A stretch of 64,000 bases of DNA from Flavihumibacter cheonanensis (GCF_022352215.1 NZ_JAKRWF010000004.1:310001-374000), one strand, 5' to 3'; numbered from the stretch's first letter, positions 52,754 through 61,366 are shown. Notes: generated from the sequence alone by a model not told the origin. Program-made: numbers and translations.

Positions 52754-53350
52754 ATGGACCGCGTAAAATTACAGTTTTCCAAAGAGGAATCGGTACTACT
52801 GACTGATCCTGCATTTATTTTAACGAAGAATAGGATCCTGGCCCGGATTTCAGATATGATGGGAGCCGTCAGTGATGAAGAAGTGAAGATAGCAGGTTTG
52901 CTGAGGGAACAACTGCCTCCGGAAGTATTTCAGTTTCCGCCGAAGTTATCACGTGGGGAACAATATCAGCAACTGCCCTGGCTGATGCTGGATTTTCCAA
53001 GAGTTTTCCAGGAACCCGATCAATTGGCGATACGGCAGTTCTTCTGGTGGGGAAAACTGTTTTCTTCAACGCTGGTGGTTAGCGGTCGCCATAAGGAAAC
53101 AGTACTCAACTCGAACCTCCTACAATGGCCCGACCTGTATATCTGCGTACATGCATCTCCGTGGGAAAATCATTTTGAAGCAGATAATGCACAACTGATA
53201 AGTTCCCTTTCAGATGAAAAGTACCGGTCAATATGTAAAAAGGAATTCCTCAAGCTTGCCTTTCAACTTCCCGTGGAAAATTGGGAGCAGGCGCCTGAAT
53301 TTTTTATCCGGTCTTATTCCAGTTGGATGCAGTTATTGGTTCGGCCTTAG
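52754..53350 (+). CDS. Conserved-looking protein of unknown function
   Basis: 198 residues without a signal or membrane helix. It has many aromatic residues and motifs such as LPWLMLDFPRVFQ, RQFFWWGKLFSSTLVVSG and WPDLYICVHASPWENHF, which suggest a compact globular protein. I do not recognise the family. It starts 37 bases from the LptF/G gene (divergent) and its last 4 bases overlap the end of the START-like gene (convergent). Confidence 0.65.
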   Translation: MDRVKLQFSKEESVLLTDPAFILTKNRILARISDMMGAVSDEEVKIAGLLREQLPPEVFQFPPKLSRGEQYQQLPWLMLDFPRVFQEPDQLAIRQFFWWGKLFSSTLVVSGRHKETVLNSNLLQWPDLYICVHASPWENHFEADNAQLISSLSDEKYRSICKKEFLKLAFQLPVENWEQAPEFFIRSYSSWMQLLVRP

Positions 53351-53727
53351 TTACCCAGGCGGTGAAACAGGTCTTTAACCTGGTAGCCCCAAAGCTGGCT
53401 TTGATCCTTAATTTCCTTCTTCTCGGCAAAATCATTGATCACCAGTATGGTTTGGTTGGTTACTTCTGATTTCTCAATCCGAAATTCAAAAAATTCTTCT
53501 TTGGGTGCATGCAGCCAGTGAAAACGGATGAAACTATTCTCCTCACTTTCCAAAACTTCAGCTTTATCTACGGAACCATTCCAGGAAAAACTGAATACCT
53601 GATCCCTTTCATCCACTTTGTCAGCAAACCATTCCTGCAATCCGGCCGGGGTGCTCAAAAACTCATACAATATGGAAGGTGAACACCTGACAGGATATTC
53701 TAACGTATACATTTGTTTCTTACTCAT
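53347..53727 (-). CDS. START-like/SRPBCC domain protein
   Basis: 126 residues forming one helix-grip domain: YPVRCSPSILYEFLSTPAGL, QEWFADKVDERD, FSFSWNGSVDKAEVLESEEN, and a final amphipathic helix. The pattern TPAGLQEWFAD is typical of AHSA1/START-like proteins. These small proteins bind hydrophobic ligands or partner proteins; the ligand is unknown. It is transcribed towards the unknown gene and overlaps it by 4 bases. Confidence 0.78.
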   Translation of the reverse strand: MSKKQMYTLEYPVRCSPSILYEFLSTPAGLQEWFADKVDERDQVFSFSWNGSVDKAEVLESEENSFIRFHWLHAPKEEFFEFRIEKSEVTNQTILVINDFAEKKEIKDQSQLWGYQVKDLFHRLGN

Positions 53728-54042
53728 CTCCAGTTCAAATCTGTCTTTAGGAATACAATCAATGCAATGTTAGAAAATTAAATGACACAGTAAAATAATC
53801 CGCCAAGTATTTTTTGTTAAAGAGGAGAGGGTTTAAAATTGAACAGGCTACCCGTGAAAACACTGGGATTCAGCAATTTAACCTCCGGAATTTTGGAAAT
53901 CGAATACCTCCAGCCTAATTTCAGTCGTTCCAATAGGGAACGCAAACTGAATTTTAATACAAGAAAATTCTTATTTGTACGTTTCTCTATTGCATTAAAC
54001 TACTTAACCTCTAGAAAAAAACCTAAAACCACACCTATGAGT

Positions 54043-54912
54043 ATGCGGCAATTAAAGATTTCCAAATCGATCACGAACAGGGAATCTCAGAGTCTGGAAA
54101 AATACCTCCAGGAAATAGGTAAGGTGGAACTTATCGGTCCTGAAGAAGAAGTACGGCTCGCCCGGCTTATTAAACAAGGTGATCAGCGCGCACTCGACCG
54201 CCTGACAAGGGCAAACCTGCGTTTCGTGGTTTCGGTATCCAAACAATACCAGAACCAGGGACTTTCCCTTCCCGACCTTATCAATGAAGGAAACCTGGGA
54301 CTGATCAAAGCTGCCCAGCGCTTCGATGAAACCCGTGGTTTTAAGTTTATTTCCTATGCGGTTTGGTGGATTCGTCAAAGTATTCTGCAGGCATTGGCTG
54401 AACAAAGCCGGATAGTACGCCTGCCCCTTAATAAGGTTGGACTGACCAACCGGATCCAGAAAGCCTTCTCCCACCTGGAGCAGGAATTCGAAAGAGAGCC
54501 TTCTGCCGAAGAGGTTGCTACTTTCCTGGAAATGGATACCGATGAAGTAGCTGCCAGTCTCAGTATGTCATCCCGCCATGTTAGCATGGATACCCCTCTT
54601 TCCGATGGGGAAGACAATACCATGATGGATGTGATGGAAAACCCTAATGCAGATCGTACTGATAAAGCCGTTGAGCATGATGAGAGCCTCCGGATGGAAC
54701 TGGATCGCTCCATGCAGGTGCTGACCGAACGTCAGAAAGAGGTGATCTGTTATTTCTTTGGTATCGGGGTGGATCATCCCATGAGCCTGGAAGATATCGG
54801 CGAAAAGTTTAATCTTACCCGCGAACGGGTTCGCCAGATCAAGGATAAAGCCATTACCAAACTCAAAACAAACTCCAGATCGCAACAGTTGCGCACTTAC
54901 CTGGGCGCTTAA
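54043..54912 (+). CDS. rpoD: Primary sigma factor RpoD (SigA), Bacteroidota type
   Basis: 289 residues from the ATG at 54043 ([20 protein letters not shown]); an ATG two codons upstream is possible. The frame stays open back to 53839, but that stretch is low in coding character and probably the 5' leader. It has a short region 1.2, region 2 ([21 protein letters not shown], then [11 protein letters not shown]), region 3, and region 4 ending [23 protein letters not shown]. It lacks the acidic region 1.1, as in other Bacteroidota. It directs transcription from TTTG/TAnnTTTG promoters such as that of rpsP. A terminator follows. Confidence 0.93.
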   Translation: MRQLKISKSITNRESQSLEKYLQEIGKVELIGPEEEVRLARLIKQGDQRALDRLTRANLRFVVSVSKQYQNQGLSLPDLINEGNLGLIKAAQRFDETRGFKFISYAVWWIRQSILQALAEQSRIVRLPLNKVGLTNRIQKAFSHLEQEFEREPSAEEVATFLEMDTDEVAASLSMSSRHVSMDTPLSDGEDNTMMDVMENPNADRTDKAVEHDESLRMELDRSMQVLTERQKEVICYFFGIGVDHPMSLEDIGEKFNLTRERVRQIKDKAITKLKTNSRSQQLRTYLGA

Positions 54913-54943
54913 TCAATTGCATCCAATATATTTGCATTCCGAT

Positions 54944-54975
54944 TTAAGGTGAACATTAGTTCACCTTAATTTTTT
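54944..54975 (+). terminator. Rho-independent terminator after rpoD
   Basis: The arms ttaaggtgaac (54944-54954) and gttcaccttaa (54959-54969) pair exactly around the loop atta, followed by six T (54970-54975). It separates rpoD from ffh, which starts 19 bases later, so ffh either depends on read-through or has a promoter within this stretch (TATATTTG at 54927-54934 fits a -7 element without a clear -33). Confidence 0.85.
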
Positions 54976-54993
54976 GGGTGAAAATTGACCAAT

Positions 54994-56322
54994 ATGTTTG
55001 AATCATTAAGCGAACGGCTCGAATCAGCCTTTAAACAGATCAAAGGCGAAGGACGGATTACCGAACTCAATGTGGCGGCCACAGTAAAAGATATTCGCCG
55101 TGCCCTGGTGGATGCCGACGTAAACTATAAAATCGCCAAGGAATTTACTGATAAGATCAAGGATAAAGCCATGGGAGAAAAGGTACTCACAGCTGTGAGT
55201 CCTGGTCAACTTATGGTGAAAATCGTAAAGGATGAGCTGGCCGAACTGATGGGTGGTACAGAGGCTGAACTAAACGCCAAGGGCAACCCGGCAGTGATCC
55301 TGATAGCCGGTCTCCAGGGTTCTGGTAAAACCACGTTCAGTGGCAAGCTGGCCAATTACCTGAAATCAAAGAAATTTTCTCCCCTCCTCGTGGCGGCAGA
55401 TATCTACCGTCCGGCTGCGATTGACCAGTTAAAAGTGCTGGGTGGCCAAATTGGTGTGGAAGTATTCAGTGAACCGGAGAATAAAGATGCGGTGGACATT
55501 GCCCGCAAGGCAGTTGCCCAGGCTCGCACCCTCAACAAAAATGTAGTAATCATCGATACCGCCGGCCGTTTGGCTGTGGATGAGGCGATGATGACAGAAG
55601 TTAGTAATATCAAAGCAGCCGTAAATCCCCAGGAAATTCTTTTTGTGGTGGATTCCATGACCGGTCAGGATGCCGTAAACACTGCCAAGGCCTTCAATGA
55701 TCGCCTGGATTTTTCGGGGGTGGTGCTGACCAAATTGGATGGTGATACCCGCGGTGGTGCTGCACTTTCGATCAAGTACACGGTTAACAAGCCGATTAAA
55801 TTTATCTCCTCGGGAGAAAAACTAGACACCCTCGATGTATTTTATCCCGAGCGGATGGCTCAGCGAATCCTGGGGATGGGTGATATTACCACCCTGGTAG
55901 AACGCGCCCAGGCCCAGTTTGATGAAGCCGAAGCCAAAAAACTGGAAAAGAAAATCCGGAAGAATCAGTTTGATTTTGAGGACTTTAAGCAGCAACTGGA
56001 GCAGATCAAGAAGATGGGTAATATCAAAGACCTGTTAGGCATGATTCCCGGTGTGGGAAAGGCCATTAAAGATATTGATATCAGCGATGACGCCTTTAAA
56101 GGCATTGAAGCCATGATCAACTCAATGACTCCCTTCGAACGCGCCAACCCGGATGTGATTGATGGTAGTCGCCGCAAGCGCATTGCCAAAGGCAGTGGCA
56201 AGGACCTGACCGAAGTAAATGCCTTCATGAAGCAATTTGAGCAAATGAAGGAAATGATGAAGATGATGAATAAAATGCCGATGGGGCGGATGCCGGGATT
56301 GGGAGGTTTCGGTCGGCGTTAA
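54994..56322 (+). CDS. ffh: Signal recognition particle protein Ffh
   Basis: 442 residues from the ATG at 54994 ([13 protein letters not shown]); a TTG three codons upstream is less likely. N domain (1-90), GTPase G domain with [41 protein letters not shown], and the methionine-rich M domain (about 310-442) that binds 4.5S RNA and signal sequences, ending [20 protein letters not shown]. It targets membrane and secreted proteins to the translocon with FtsY. It stands directly after the rpoD terminator and before the rpsP promoter, so it is a single-gene unit. Confidence 0.96.
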   Translation: MFESLSERLESAFKQIKGEGRITELNVAATVKDIRRALVDADVNYKIAKEFTDKIKDKAMGEKVLTAVSPGQLMVKIVKDELAELMGGTEAELNAKGNPAVILIAGLQGSGKTTFSGKLANYLKSKKFSPLLVAADIYRPAAIDQLKVLGGQIGVEVFSEPENKDAVDIARKAVAQARTLNKNVVIIDTAGRLAVDEAMMTEVSNIKAAVNPQEILFVVDSMTGQDAVNTAKAFNDRLDFSGVVLTKLDGDTRGGAALSIKYTVNKPIKFISSGEKLDTLDVFYPERMAQRILGMGDITTLVERAQAQFDEAEAKKLEKKIRKNQFDFEDFKQQLEQIKKMGNIKDLLGMIPGVGKAIKDIDISDDAFKGIEAMINSMTPFERANPDVIDGSRRKRIAKGSGKDLTEVNAFMKQFEQMKEMMKMMNKMPMGRMPGLGGFGRR

Positions 56323-56351
56323 TCTTTTACAATTACTTAATTATTATTAAG

Positions 56352-56382
56352 TTTGTTCATATCGTTCGGATTGTTAATTTTG
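56352..56382 (+). promoter_or_regulatory. Consensus Bacteroidota promoter of rpsP
   Basis: TTTG at 56352-56355, a spacer of 19 bases, and TAATTTTG at 56375-56382 match the Bacteroidota consensus TTTG-N19-TAnnTTTG at every fixed position. The expected transcription start is near 56389, about 50 bases before the rpsP ATG. The best promoter in the window. Confidence 0.85.
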
Positions 56383-56438
56383 CAGTCCGTTTATTTTTTG
56401 AAACCCTATTTGTTCACGCATTTAAATGTCTATTTACG

Positions 56439-56882
56439 ATGCCAGTTAAAATGAGATTGCAGCGTCACGGCTCCAAGAAAAGACCCTTCTACTTTATAGT
56501 AGTGGCGGACGCCCGTGCACCAAGAGATGGTAAATTCATCCAGAAAATCGGTACTTACAATCCCCTCACTGTTCCTGCTACGATCCAGTTGGACCGTCAG
56601 CGTGCGCTTGATTGGCTGCACAAGGGAGCTGAGCCTACGGATACTGTACGCCGAATCCTGTCTTTCAAAGGAGTTCTGTACCTGAAGCACCTGCTGCGTG
56701 GAGTTAAACTGGGCTTGTTCGATGACGTGACTGCTATGCAGAAATTTGAAGTTTGGCATAAGGAGCACGAAGCACAATTGAAGAAGCGCAGTGACGAACA
56801 CCGCAAGCAACGCCAGGTGCGTCGTTTCCCTAACCAGGGAGCACGCCGCCCACAGCCTCGTCAGCAGGAAGGTGGAGAATAA
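56439..56882 (+). CDS. rpsP: Ribosomal protein S16
   Basis: 147 residues. The S16 domain covers about 1-85: [61 protein letters not shown]. The remaining 60 residues are a basic, glutamine/arginine-rich extension ([20 protein letters not shown]) typical of Bacteroidota S16. It binds 16S rRNA in the 30S subunit. It is driven by the promoter at 56352 and closed by the terminator at 56907, so it is a separate unit from rimM. Confidence 0.96.
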   Translation: MPVKMRLQRHGSKKRPFYFIVVADARAPRDGKFIQKIGTYNPLTVPATIQLDRQRALDWLHKGAEPTDTVRRILSFKGVLYLKHLLRGVKLGLFDDVTAMQKFEVWHKEHEAQLKKRSDEHRKQRQVRRFPNQGARRPQPRQQEGGE

Positions 56883-56906
56883 TTGAATAGTCCAGCTCAT
56901 TCATAC

Positions 56907-56937
56907 AAATCCCGGTAGTACCCCTACCGGGATTTTT
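56907..56937 (+). terminator. Rho-independent terminator after rpsP
   Basis: The arms aaatcccggtag (56907-56918) and ctaccgggattt (56924-56935) pair exactly around the loop taccc and run into five T (56933-56937). It lies 24 bases after the rpsP stop and before rimM. Confidence 0.9.
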
Positions 56938-56947
56938 CTCTTAACGA

Positions 56948-56975
56948 GTCTCACGTCTCACATCTCACATCTCAC
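56948..56975. repeat. Tandem heptamers abutting the rimM start codon
   Basis: Four units: gtctcac, gtctcac, atctcac, atctcac, ending directly at the rimM ATG (56976). They are reverse complements of the GTGAGAY units at 15.1-15.7 kb. The array fills the whole leader between the rpsP terminator and rimM, so no usual ribosome-binding or promoter element fits there. Confidence 0.8.
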
Positions 56976-57488
56976 ATGAAATACAACTCCATTGGTAAAC
57001 TGGTAGCCGCTCATGGCATCTCCGGCGAACTCATCCTCAAACATGCCCTGGGTAAAAAGACTTCCTTAAAAGGACTGGAAACCCTCTTTATTGAGTTGCG
57101 AAAGGGTGAATTGCTGCCGTATTTTATTGTGTCTGCCAAAGCGAAGAATGAGCAGGAGATTATCCTGCAACTGGAAGGAGTTACTACACGAGAAGCTGCA
57201 CAGAAACTGGTTAGTAAGGAATGCTGGTTAACAGAAGATGCCTTTCAGCAATATGCTGCGGCTCATGCTTCGATTTCTTTTCTTGGTTTTACTATTTTCA
57301 ATGGAAACGAAGACCTCGGCGAAGTGCTGGAGGTAATTGAGCAGCCCCACCAGGTGCTCTGCCGAATTGATCTGAATGGTAAGGAGGCCCTGCTGCCGGT
57401 GCACCAGGACAGCCTCCTGGAGGTAGATCCCCGAAAAAAAATCCTCCGTGTCCAACTCCCGGATGGCCTCCTGGATATTTATCGCTAA
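56976..57488 (+). CDS. rimM: 16S rRNA processing protein RimM
   Basis: 170 residues with the RimM N-terminal beta-barrel (YNSIGKLVAAHGISGELILK, and TTREAAQKLVSKECWL) and the C-terminal PRC-barrel (FNGNEDLGEVLEVIEQPHQV, GKEALLPVHQDSLLEVD, LPDGLLDIYR at the end). RimM binds S19 and helps 30S maturation. The usual downstream partner trmD is not here but at 20.8 kb. The gene is preceded by heptamer repeats and followed 5 bases later by a copy of the 27-bp palindrome. Confidence 0.93.
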   Translation: MKYNSIGKLVAAHGISGELILKHALGKKTSLKGLETLFIELRKGELLPYFIVSAKAKNEQEIILQLEGVTTREAAQKLVSKECWLTEDAFQQYAAAHASISFLGFTIFNGNEDLGEVLEVIEQPHQVLCRIDLNGKEALLPVHQDSLLEVDPRKKILRVQLPDGLLDIYR

Positions 57489-57493
57489 CCCCT

Positions 57494-57520
57494 CACCCGT
57501 CCGGTGCCACCGGACGGGTG
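57494..57520. repeat. 27-bp palindromic repeat, copy 2
   Basis: Identical to the copy at 13951-13977: arms cacccgtccggtg (57494-57506) and caccggacgggtg (57508-57520) around one C. It lies between the convergent rimM and DinB genes, 5 bases after the rimM stop and 5 bases before the DinB gene end. Confidence 0.85.
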
Positions 57521-57525
57521 AAGGA

Positions 57526-58101
57526 TTAGCCGATCGCAACGGGCAGGCGGCCCAGCAATTGTTCAATTTGCACCCAGTGGCGCTGGTTGTGGGCAGTGAT
57601 GAACATCAATACATCGCCCAAACGTAACCGGATAAAGGAAGCTATACTGATGGGAACCCGAATGGCCTGGATATCCTTCTGACGCGCTTTCTCCAGGATC
57701 AACAGAAATTTCCGTTGCCACTGTAAAAACTCACCTACCACTTTTTCTTTGTCAAGGTCGGCAGAAGGGGAATGACTTTTCATCGCCTTCATTTTGTTTT
57801 TTACCTGCCCTTGTTGAGGTAACATGCTCCTGGTAAAATATCCACCCAACCATCCCGGTTGAAAATGAGTGCGTGCCGGTTCGGTTGATTTTTCCAGCAG
57901 CCTGTCAATCAGTGGAATATAATACCGGTAATAGGTGTTGAGATGCTCCAGCACCTGCAGGGTGTTCCACCTTCCTGCACCATCGTTTGCTTCCAGTAGT
58001 TCTAGTGGTGTATGCTGGCCAATGGCTTCCACTTCGTTCAGGAGATAAAGTCCCTCTTCTTTCAATGTCTGCAACAGTTCTGCTGCTATCAATGCTTTCA
58101 T
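57526..58101 (-). CDS. DinB family protein
   Basis: 191 residues forming a four-helix bundle of the DinB/YfiT-like type. The possible metal-binding histidines are in WNTLQVLEHLNTYYRYYIP and near the C-terminus in FITAHNQRHWVQIEQLL. Some DinB members are thiol-dependent transferases (bacillithiol or mycothiol); most have no known role. It is convergent with rimM and separated by 64 bases from the Crp-family gene upstream on the same strand. Confidence 0.82.
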   Translation of the reverse strand: MKALIAAELLQTLKEEGLYLLNEVEAIGQHTPLELLEANDGAGRWNTLQVLEHLNTYYRYYIPLIDRLLEKSTEPARTHFQPGWLGGYFTRSMLPQQGQVKNKMKAMKSHSPSADLDKEKVVGEFLQWQRKFLLILEKARQKDIQAIRVPISIASFIRLRLGDVLMFITAHNQRHWVQIEQLLGRLPVAIG

Positions 58102-58165
58102 GTAGATTAATTTTTCACAAAACTATCCGCCTGCCACTTCCTGAATCTTTGCCTGGACCAAGATT

Positions 58166-58759
58166 TTAGCCCAATCGGATCGTCCCCAGTAATTTACTGA
58201 AAGTAGTGGCATCAATTCCAAGGTAGGAAGCGAGGTATTTATGAGGAACCAGTTGTAAAATATGCGGACTCCTTTTCAGCAGGGTCCTGAATTTCTCTTC
58301 CGCAGAATACACCATTAATTCAATCTGCCTTTCCAATATGCCACTGGTGGTAAAGGCCAACGCCTTGTACATTGCTTCCGCAATGGAGGGATGCTGTAAC
58401 CTGCATTCTTCCACCTGACGGTATGATGCCCTTAAAAACTGACTACTGGTAAGTGTTTCCAGGTAATAGCGGGAGGGTTGTTGCAGCAAAAAAGAATCAA
58501 TGATACCAGAAAAGGAGCCAGGGTAGGTAAAGACTACTGTTGCTTCTTTCTGATCGTGCAGATGAAATCCACGTTGTACCCCTTCAATCACCCAATATAA
58601 ATATCTCTCCACTTCTCCTGCAGCTGTTACTACTTCTTTTCGTTTATACGAAGCCGTTGACCAGATCGCCTGAAAGTCCAGCCAGGCAGTTTCCTCAATC
58701 GGATGTATAGCCGAAAGTTGCTGGTGCATTTTTTCGAGTGCTGCTGCTTTGTCTTTCAT
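58166..58759 (-). CDS. Crp/Fnr family transcriptional regulator
   Basis: 197 residues: an N-terminal cyclic-nucleotide-binding-like barrel (about 30-120: VTAAGEVERYLYWVIEGVQR, VVFTYPGSFSGIIDSF) and a C-terminal helix-turn-helix region (LVPHKYLASYLGIDATTFSK). No FNR cysteine cluster is seen. Such regulators in Bacteroidota often lack a known ligand. Its ATG overlaps the stop of the preceding 156-residue gene (ATGA), so the two proteins are made together. Confidence 0.85.
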   Translation of the reverse strand: MKDKAAALEKMHQQLSAIHPIEETAWLDFQAIWSTASYKRKEVVTAAGEVERYLYWVIEGVQRGFHLHDQKEATVVFTYPGSFSGIIDSFLLQQPSRYYLETLTSSQFLRASYRQVEECRLQHPSIAEAMYKALAFTTSGILERQIELMVYSAEEKFRTLLKRSPHILQLVPHKYLASYLGIDATTFSKLLGTIRLG

Positions 58760-59226
58760 TTCATATCCGATTGAATAAAGTCGGCAGCCAGTTTCAAGCG
58801 ATAGTATAAATTACTCAACATGAGTGCCGTATTGTTTCTAAGTTGACTAACAGTTCCACCATTCATTTTTTGCAGGGTTCTGACTTCCTCCAGCTTTTCA
58901 TCAATCTTGTCGAAGAGTTGATCCAGGGTCCAGCCTATATATCGTTTGTTGCGATCTTCTTTTATATGGTAAGGTTCAATTTTGCCAGCTTTGAGTTTAC
59001 TGAATTTAAAATTTGCTTTGATCGCAGCTTTGATGGCTTCGTTGTTCAGGTGTTGTATAATGGTATCTTCCGGAAACTGATTCATGTATCCATTTTTAAA
59101 CACATTCAGATTGTGTTGCAGTTCCCGCAACAACTCTCTTTTTTGAACATCATTTGTTTTGGATCGGTCCTGTAAGAAACTGATTAATTTTTCCAAGGGA
59201 CCTAATCCGGCTTTTAACCATTCCAT
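58756..59226 (-). CDS. Helical protein of unknown function coupled to Crp-family gene
   Basis: 156 residues, predicted mostly helical, with no signal peptide or membrane helix. Notable stretches are LISFLQDRSKTNDVQKRELL, RNKRYIGWTLDQLFDKIDEK and NNTALMLSNLYYRLKLAADF. I do not recognise the family. It precedes the Crp-family gene with a 4-base ATGA overlap and is divergent from the ECF sigma gene at 59352. It may form part of the regulator's signalling, but the sequence gives no mechanism. Confidence 0.65.
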   Translation of the reverse strand: MEWLKAGLGPLEKLISFLQDRSKTNDVQKRELLRELQHNLNVFKNGYMNQFPEDTIIQHLNNEAIKAAIKANFKFSKLKAGKIEPYHIKEDRNKRYIGWTLDQLFDKIDEKLEEVRTLQKMNGGTVSQLRNNTALMLSNLYYRLKLAADFIQSDMK

Positions 59227-59321
59227 TGATTAAGTATTCAATTTTTGTGATTCTTGCCTGCTTTAATCGAATAATGATAATTTCTTAAAATTAAATCAAT
59301 AAATTAGAACGCGTATAAGTA

Positions 59322-59329
59322 TAGGTTTG
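59322..59329 (+). promoter_or_regulatory. Possible -7 element of the ECF sigma gene
   Basis: TAGGTTTG matches the Bacteroidota -7 consensus TAnnTTTG and lies 22 bases before the start codon at 59352. No clear TTTG is found at the expected -33 distance, so this is a partial match. Confidence 0.35.
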
Positions 59330-59351
59330 CACGATTTAAAGAGAGCGCCGT

Positions 59352-59894
59352 ATGTTGACAAATCTGAAAGAAGGGGACCACCAGGCATTTACAGATGCCT
59401 ATGACAGATGGAAACAAAAGGTCTATCATTATTGCCTGAAACGCACGCAGGATCCGGAAGCAGCTAAAGATCTCACCCAACAGAGTTTTATCAAACTCTG
59501 GCGCTACCGGCGGCAGTTGGACGAAGCCATCAGCTTTGAGCGGCAGTTATTTCAGAAAGTACGCCAGGTATACTTGGACTGGTTAAAAAAGGAAGCACAG
59601 TACCGCAAACATTTCAGTACCACCCAGGAAGCAAACGATCAGTCTGGCATTTATCAGATGAATCCTGAATTACGGTCCTCCCTGTCCGCAGCACTGAACC
59701 AGCTACCTGAAAAAAGAAAAAAGATATTTGAGCTCAAACACATACATGGTTACTCTTACAAAGAAATAGCAGATGCACTTGGCATATCAATAAAAACAGT
59801 TGACAATCAGTTACTGAAGGCAGTTAGTGATTTGAGAAAATCACTGAGCAGTTCTCAGTTTGTGCTTTTTTACATTTTATTTTTCTTTGAATAG
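59352..59894 (+). CDS. ECF sigma factor of a SusC/FecR system
   Basis: 180 residues with sigma region 2 (ATDAYDRWKQKVYHYCLKR-like start, PEAAKDLTQQSFIKLWRYR) and region 4 (LNQLPEKRKKIFELKHIHGY, SYKEIADALGISIKTVDNQL). The protein ends in a hydrophobic stretch (FVLFYILFFFE), unusual for a cytoplasmic sigma factor and possibly a membrane contact. It starts the standard order sigma, FecR, SusC: the anti-sigma gene follows 11 bases later, and the SusC gene after that. It should be released when a glycan signal reaches the outer membrane transporter. Confidence 0.88.
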   Translation: MLTNLKEGDHQAFTDAYDRWKQKVYHYCLKRTQDPEAAKDLTQQSFIKLWRYRRQLDEAISFERQLFQKVRQVYLDWLKKEAQYRKHFSTTQEANDQSGIYQMNPELRSSLSAALNQLPEKRKKIFELKHIHGYSYKEIADALGISIKTVDNQLLKAVSDLRKSLSSSQFVLFYILFFFE

Positions 59895-59905
59895 GGAGAT
59901 CGCTA

Positions 59906-61366
59906 TTGCCGCGCGTACATATTGGTACGCTTATCACTGATTTGAACAAAAAAGCACTCATACAAAAATTTCTCAACAACGAGGCGAATGCTGCAGAAGC
60001 TGTTGAAGCGCAACAGTACCTTCAGGAAAATCCCGGGTTGTTGGATGAATTGCTCCCCCAATCAGAATGGAACGATCTCATAGAACAACCCATTCCACTG
60101 GATGTGGAAGCATCTATCCGAAAGGAAGTGCTTACCTCTACCAAACCCTTCCGAATACCTGTTCATGTAAAACAATGGGCAGTTGCTGCATCCGTTTTGA
60201 CTGCCATTGTATGCCTTTTTGTAGTCAACAAAAACCAAACTACGCAACCTTCTTTAGCAGTTACTCCAATCGATGTACCTGTTAAGCAGCGCTTATTTGA
60301 TACGCTCATCAATACTGGTAAGGGCCAGTTGGCTGTTGTGCTGGATGATGGCTCGAAAGTTCAACTTTTCGGTCACTCGAGCCTGGTAGTACCCGTTTCA
60401 ATGAAGGATAGCAGGGAATTGCAATTGTATGGCAAAGCCATATTCCACGTAACAAAAAATCCGAAACTTCCATTTACGGTGATATCCGGCTCCATCAGCA
60501 CTACTGCGCTTGGTACGGTATTTCTTGTTGATGCTACATCCAATCAATCCACCATACAGGTTGCATTATATGAAGGGAAAGTGGTTGTAAAACCAATTGA
60601 TTATGCACTTGATTTTGAGGATACTTACCTAATTCCCGGACAACAATGCAGCGTCAACCGAGAGGCTGGCAGTATGTATGTATCAAGCATTCCGCAATTC
60701 GCCATCAGAACCATACCAGCTCCCAAAGCAATGCAGTCAGCAATTGAAGCTGACCCATTAACACTCAATTTTGTAAAAATTCCCTTGCGTAAGGTTTTTG
60801 AAAATCTGGAACGGCGATTTGGGAAATCTATTCGGCTGGATACCTCTCTTATTCAATCCAACCTCTTTACGGGTAGTTTTAATGAAGAGGATTCGCTCCT
60901 TCAAATACTTCAGGTTATTGGTACCATGAATGATTTGCAGGTAATACAGGAATCAACCGGATATGCATTAATAAAAACGGATGCAAGTAGAACATTACCT
61001 ATATCCACTGAAACTGATTTCATAGCCGGTTTGCTTACTGCACACAGCAATGCTGAAATGGATTTGAAGCCGGTACTGAAGACAGAATTGATCAATAAGC
61101 CAGTACCTGTTACTAGTAGCATTACAAAAACTTCCGATGGCGAAAACTTCAGGAAAATGACGTTGGCTGACCTGTTTGATCACCTTCAGCAAAAACATAA
61201 AATTCGAATAATCTATAACAAGGAACAGATTCAGGGATTATTTTTCACCGGCACTATCCCAGATGATCAGTCCTATATCAATATGCTTCAGGTCATTTGC
61301 CGGATGAATGAATTGAAGCTGCATAAAATGAAACGTGGTATTTATTCCGTAGAGCCAGGAAGATAA
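59906..61366 (+). CDS. FecR-type anti-sigma factor with two DUF4974 domains
   Basis: 486 residues from a TTG at 59906; a TTG at 59942 (NKKALIQKFL) is as likely, and there is no nearby ATG. The order is an N-terminal cytoplasmic sigma-binding segment, a transmembrane helix (about 90-108), a FecR domain (about 135-260: TGKGQLAVVLDDGSKVQL, FHVTKNPKLPFTVISG), then two DUF4974 domains (about 290-355: KIPLRKVFENLERRFGK; and 412-482: TLADLFDHLQQKHKIRI). One DUF4974 is usual. It transmits the signal from SusC to the sigma factor. Confidence 0.88.
   Translation: MPRVHIGTLITDLNKKALIQKFLNNEANAAEAVEAQQYLQENPGLLDELLPQSEWNDLIEQPIPLDVEASIRKEVLTSTKPFRIPVHVKQWAVAASVLTAIVCLFVVNKNQTTQPSLAVTPIDVPVKQRLFDTLINTGKGQLAVVLDDGSKVQLFGHSSLVVPVSMKDSRELQLYGKAIFHVTKNPKLPFTVISGSISTTALGTVFLVDATSNQSTIQVALYEGKVVVKPIDYALDFEDTYLIPGQQCSVNREAGSMYVSSIPQFAIRTIPAPKAMQSAIEADPLTLNFVKIPLRKVFENLERRFGKSIRLDTSLIQSNLFTGSFNEEDSLLQILQVIGTMNDLQVIQESTGYALIKTDASRTLPISTETDFIAGLLTAHSNAEMDLKPVLKTELINKPVPVTSSITKTSDGENFRKMTLADLFDHLQQKHKIRIIYNKEQIQGLFFTGTIPDDQSYINMLQVICRMNELKLHKMKRGIYSVEPGR

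Noticed and set aside
53839-54042. N-terminal extension of RpoD of about 68 residues
   Set aside because: The frame is open, but Bacteroidota RpoD starts at [10 protein letters not shown], and the extension has no region 1.1 character; it is better read as the 5' leader.
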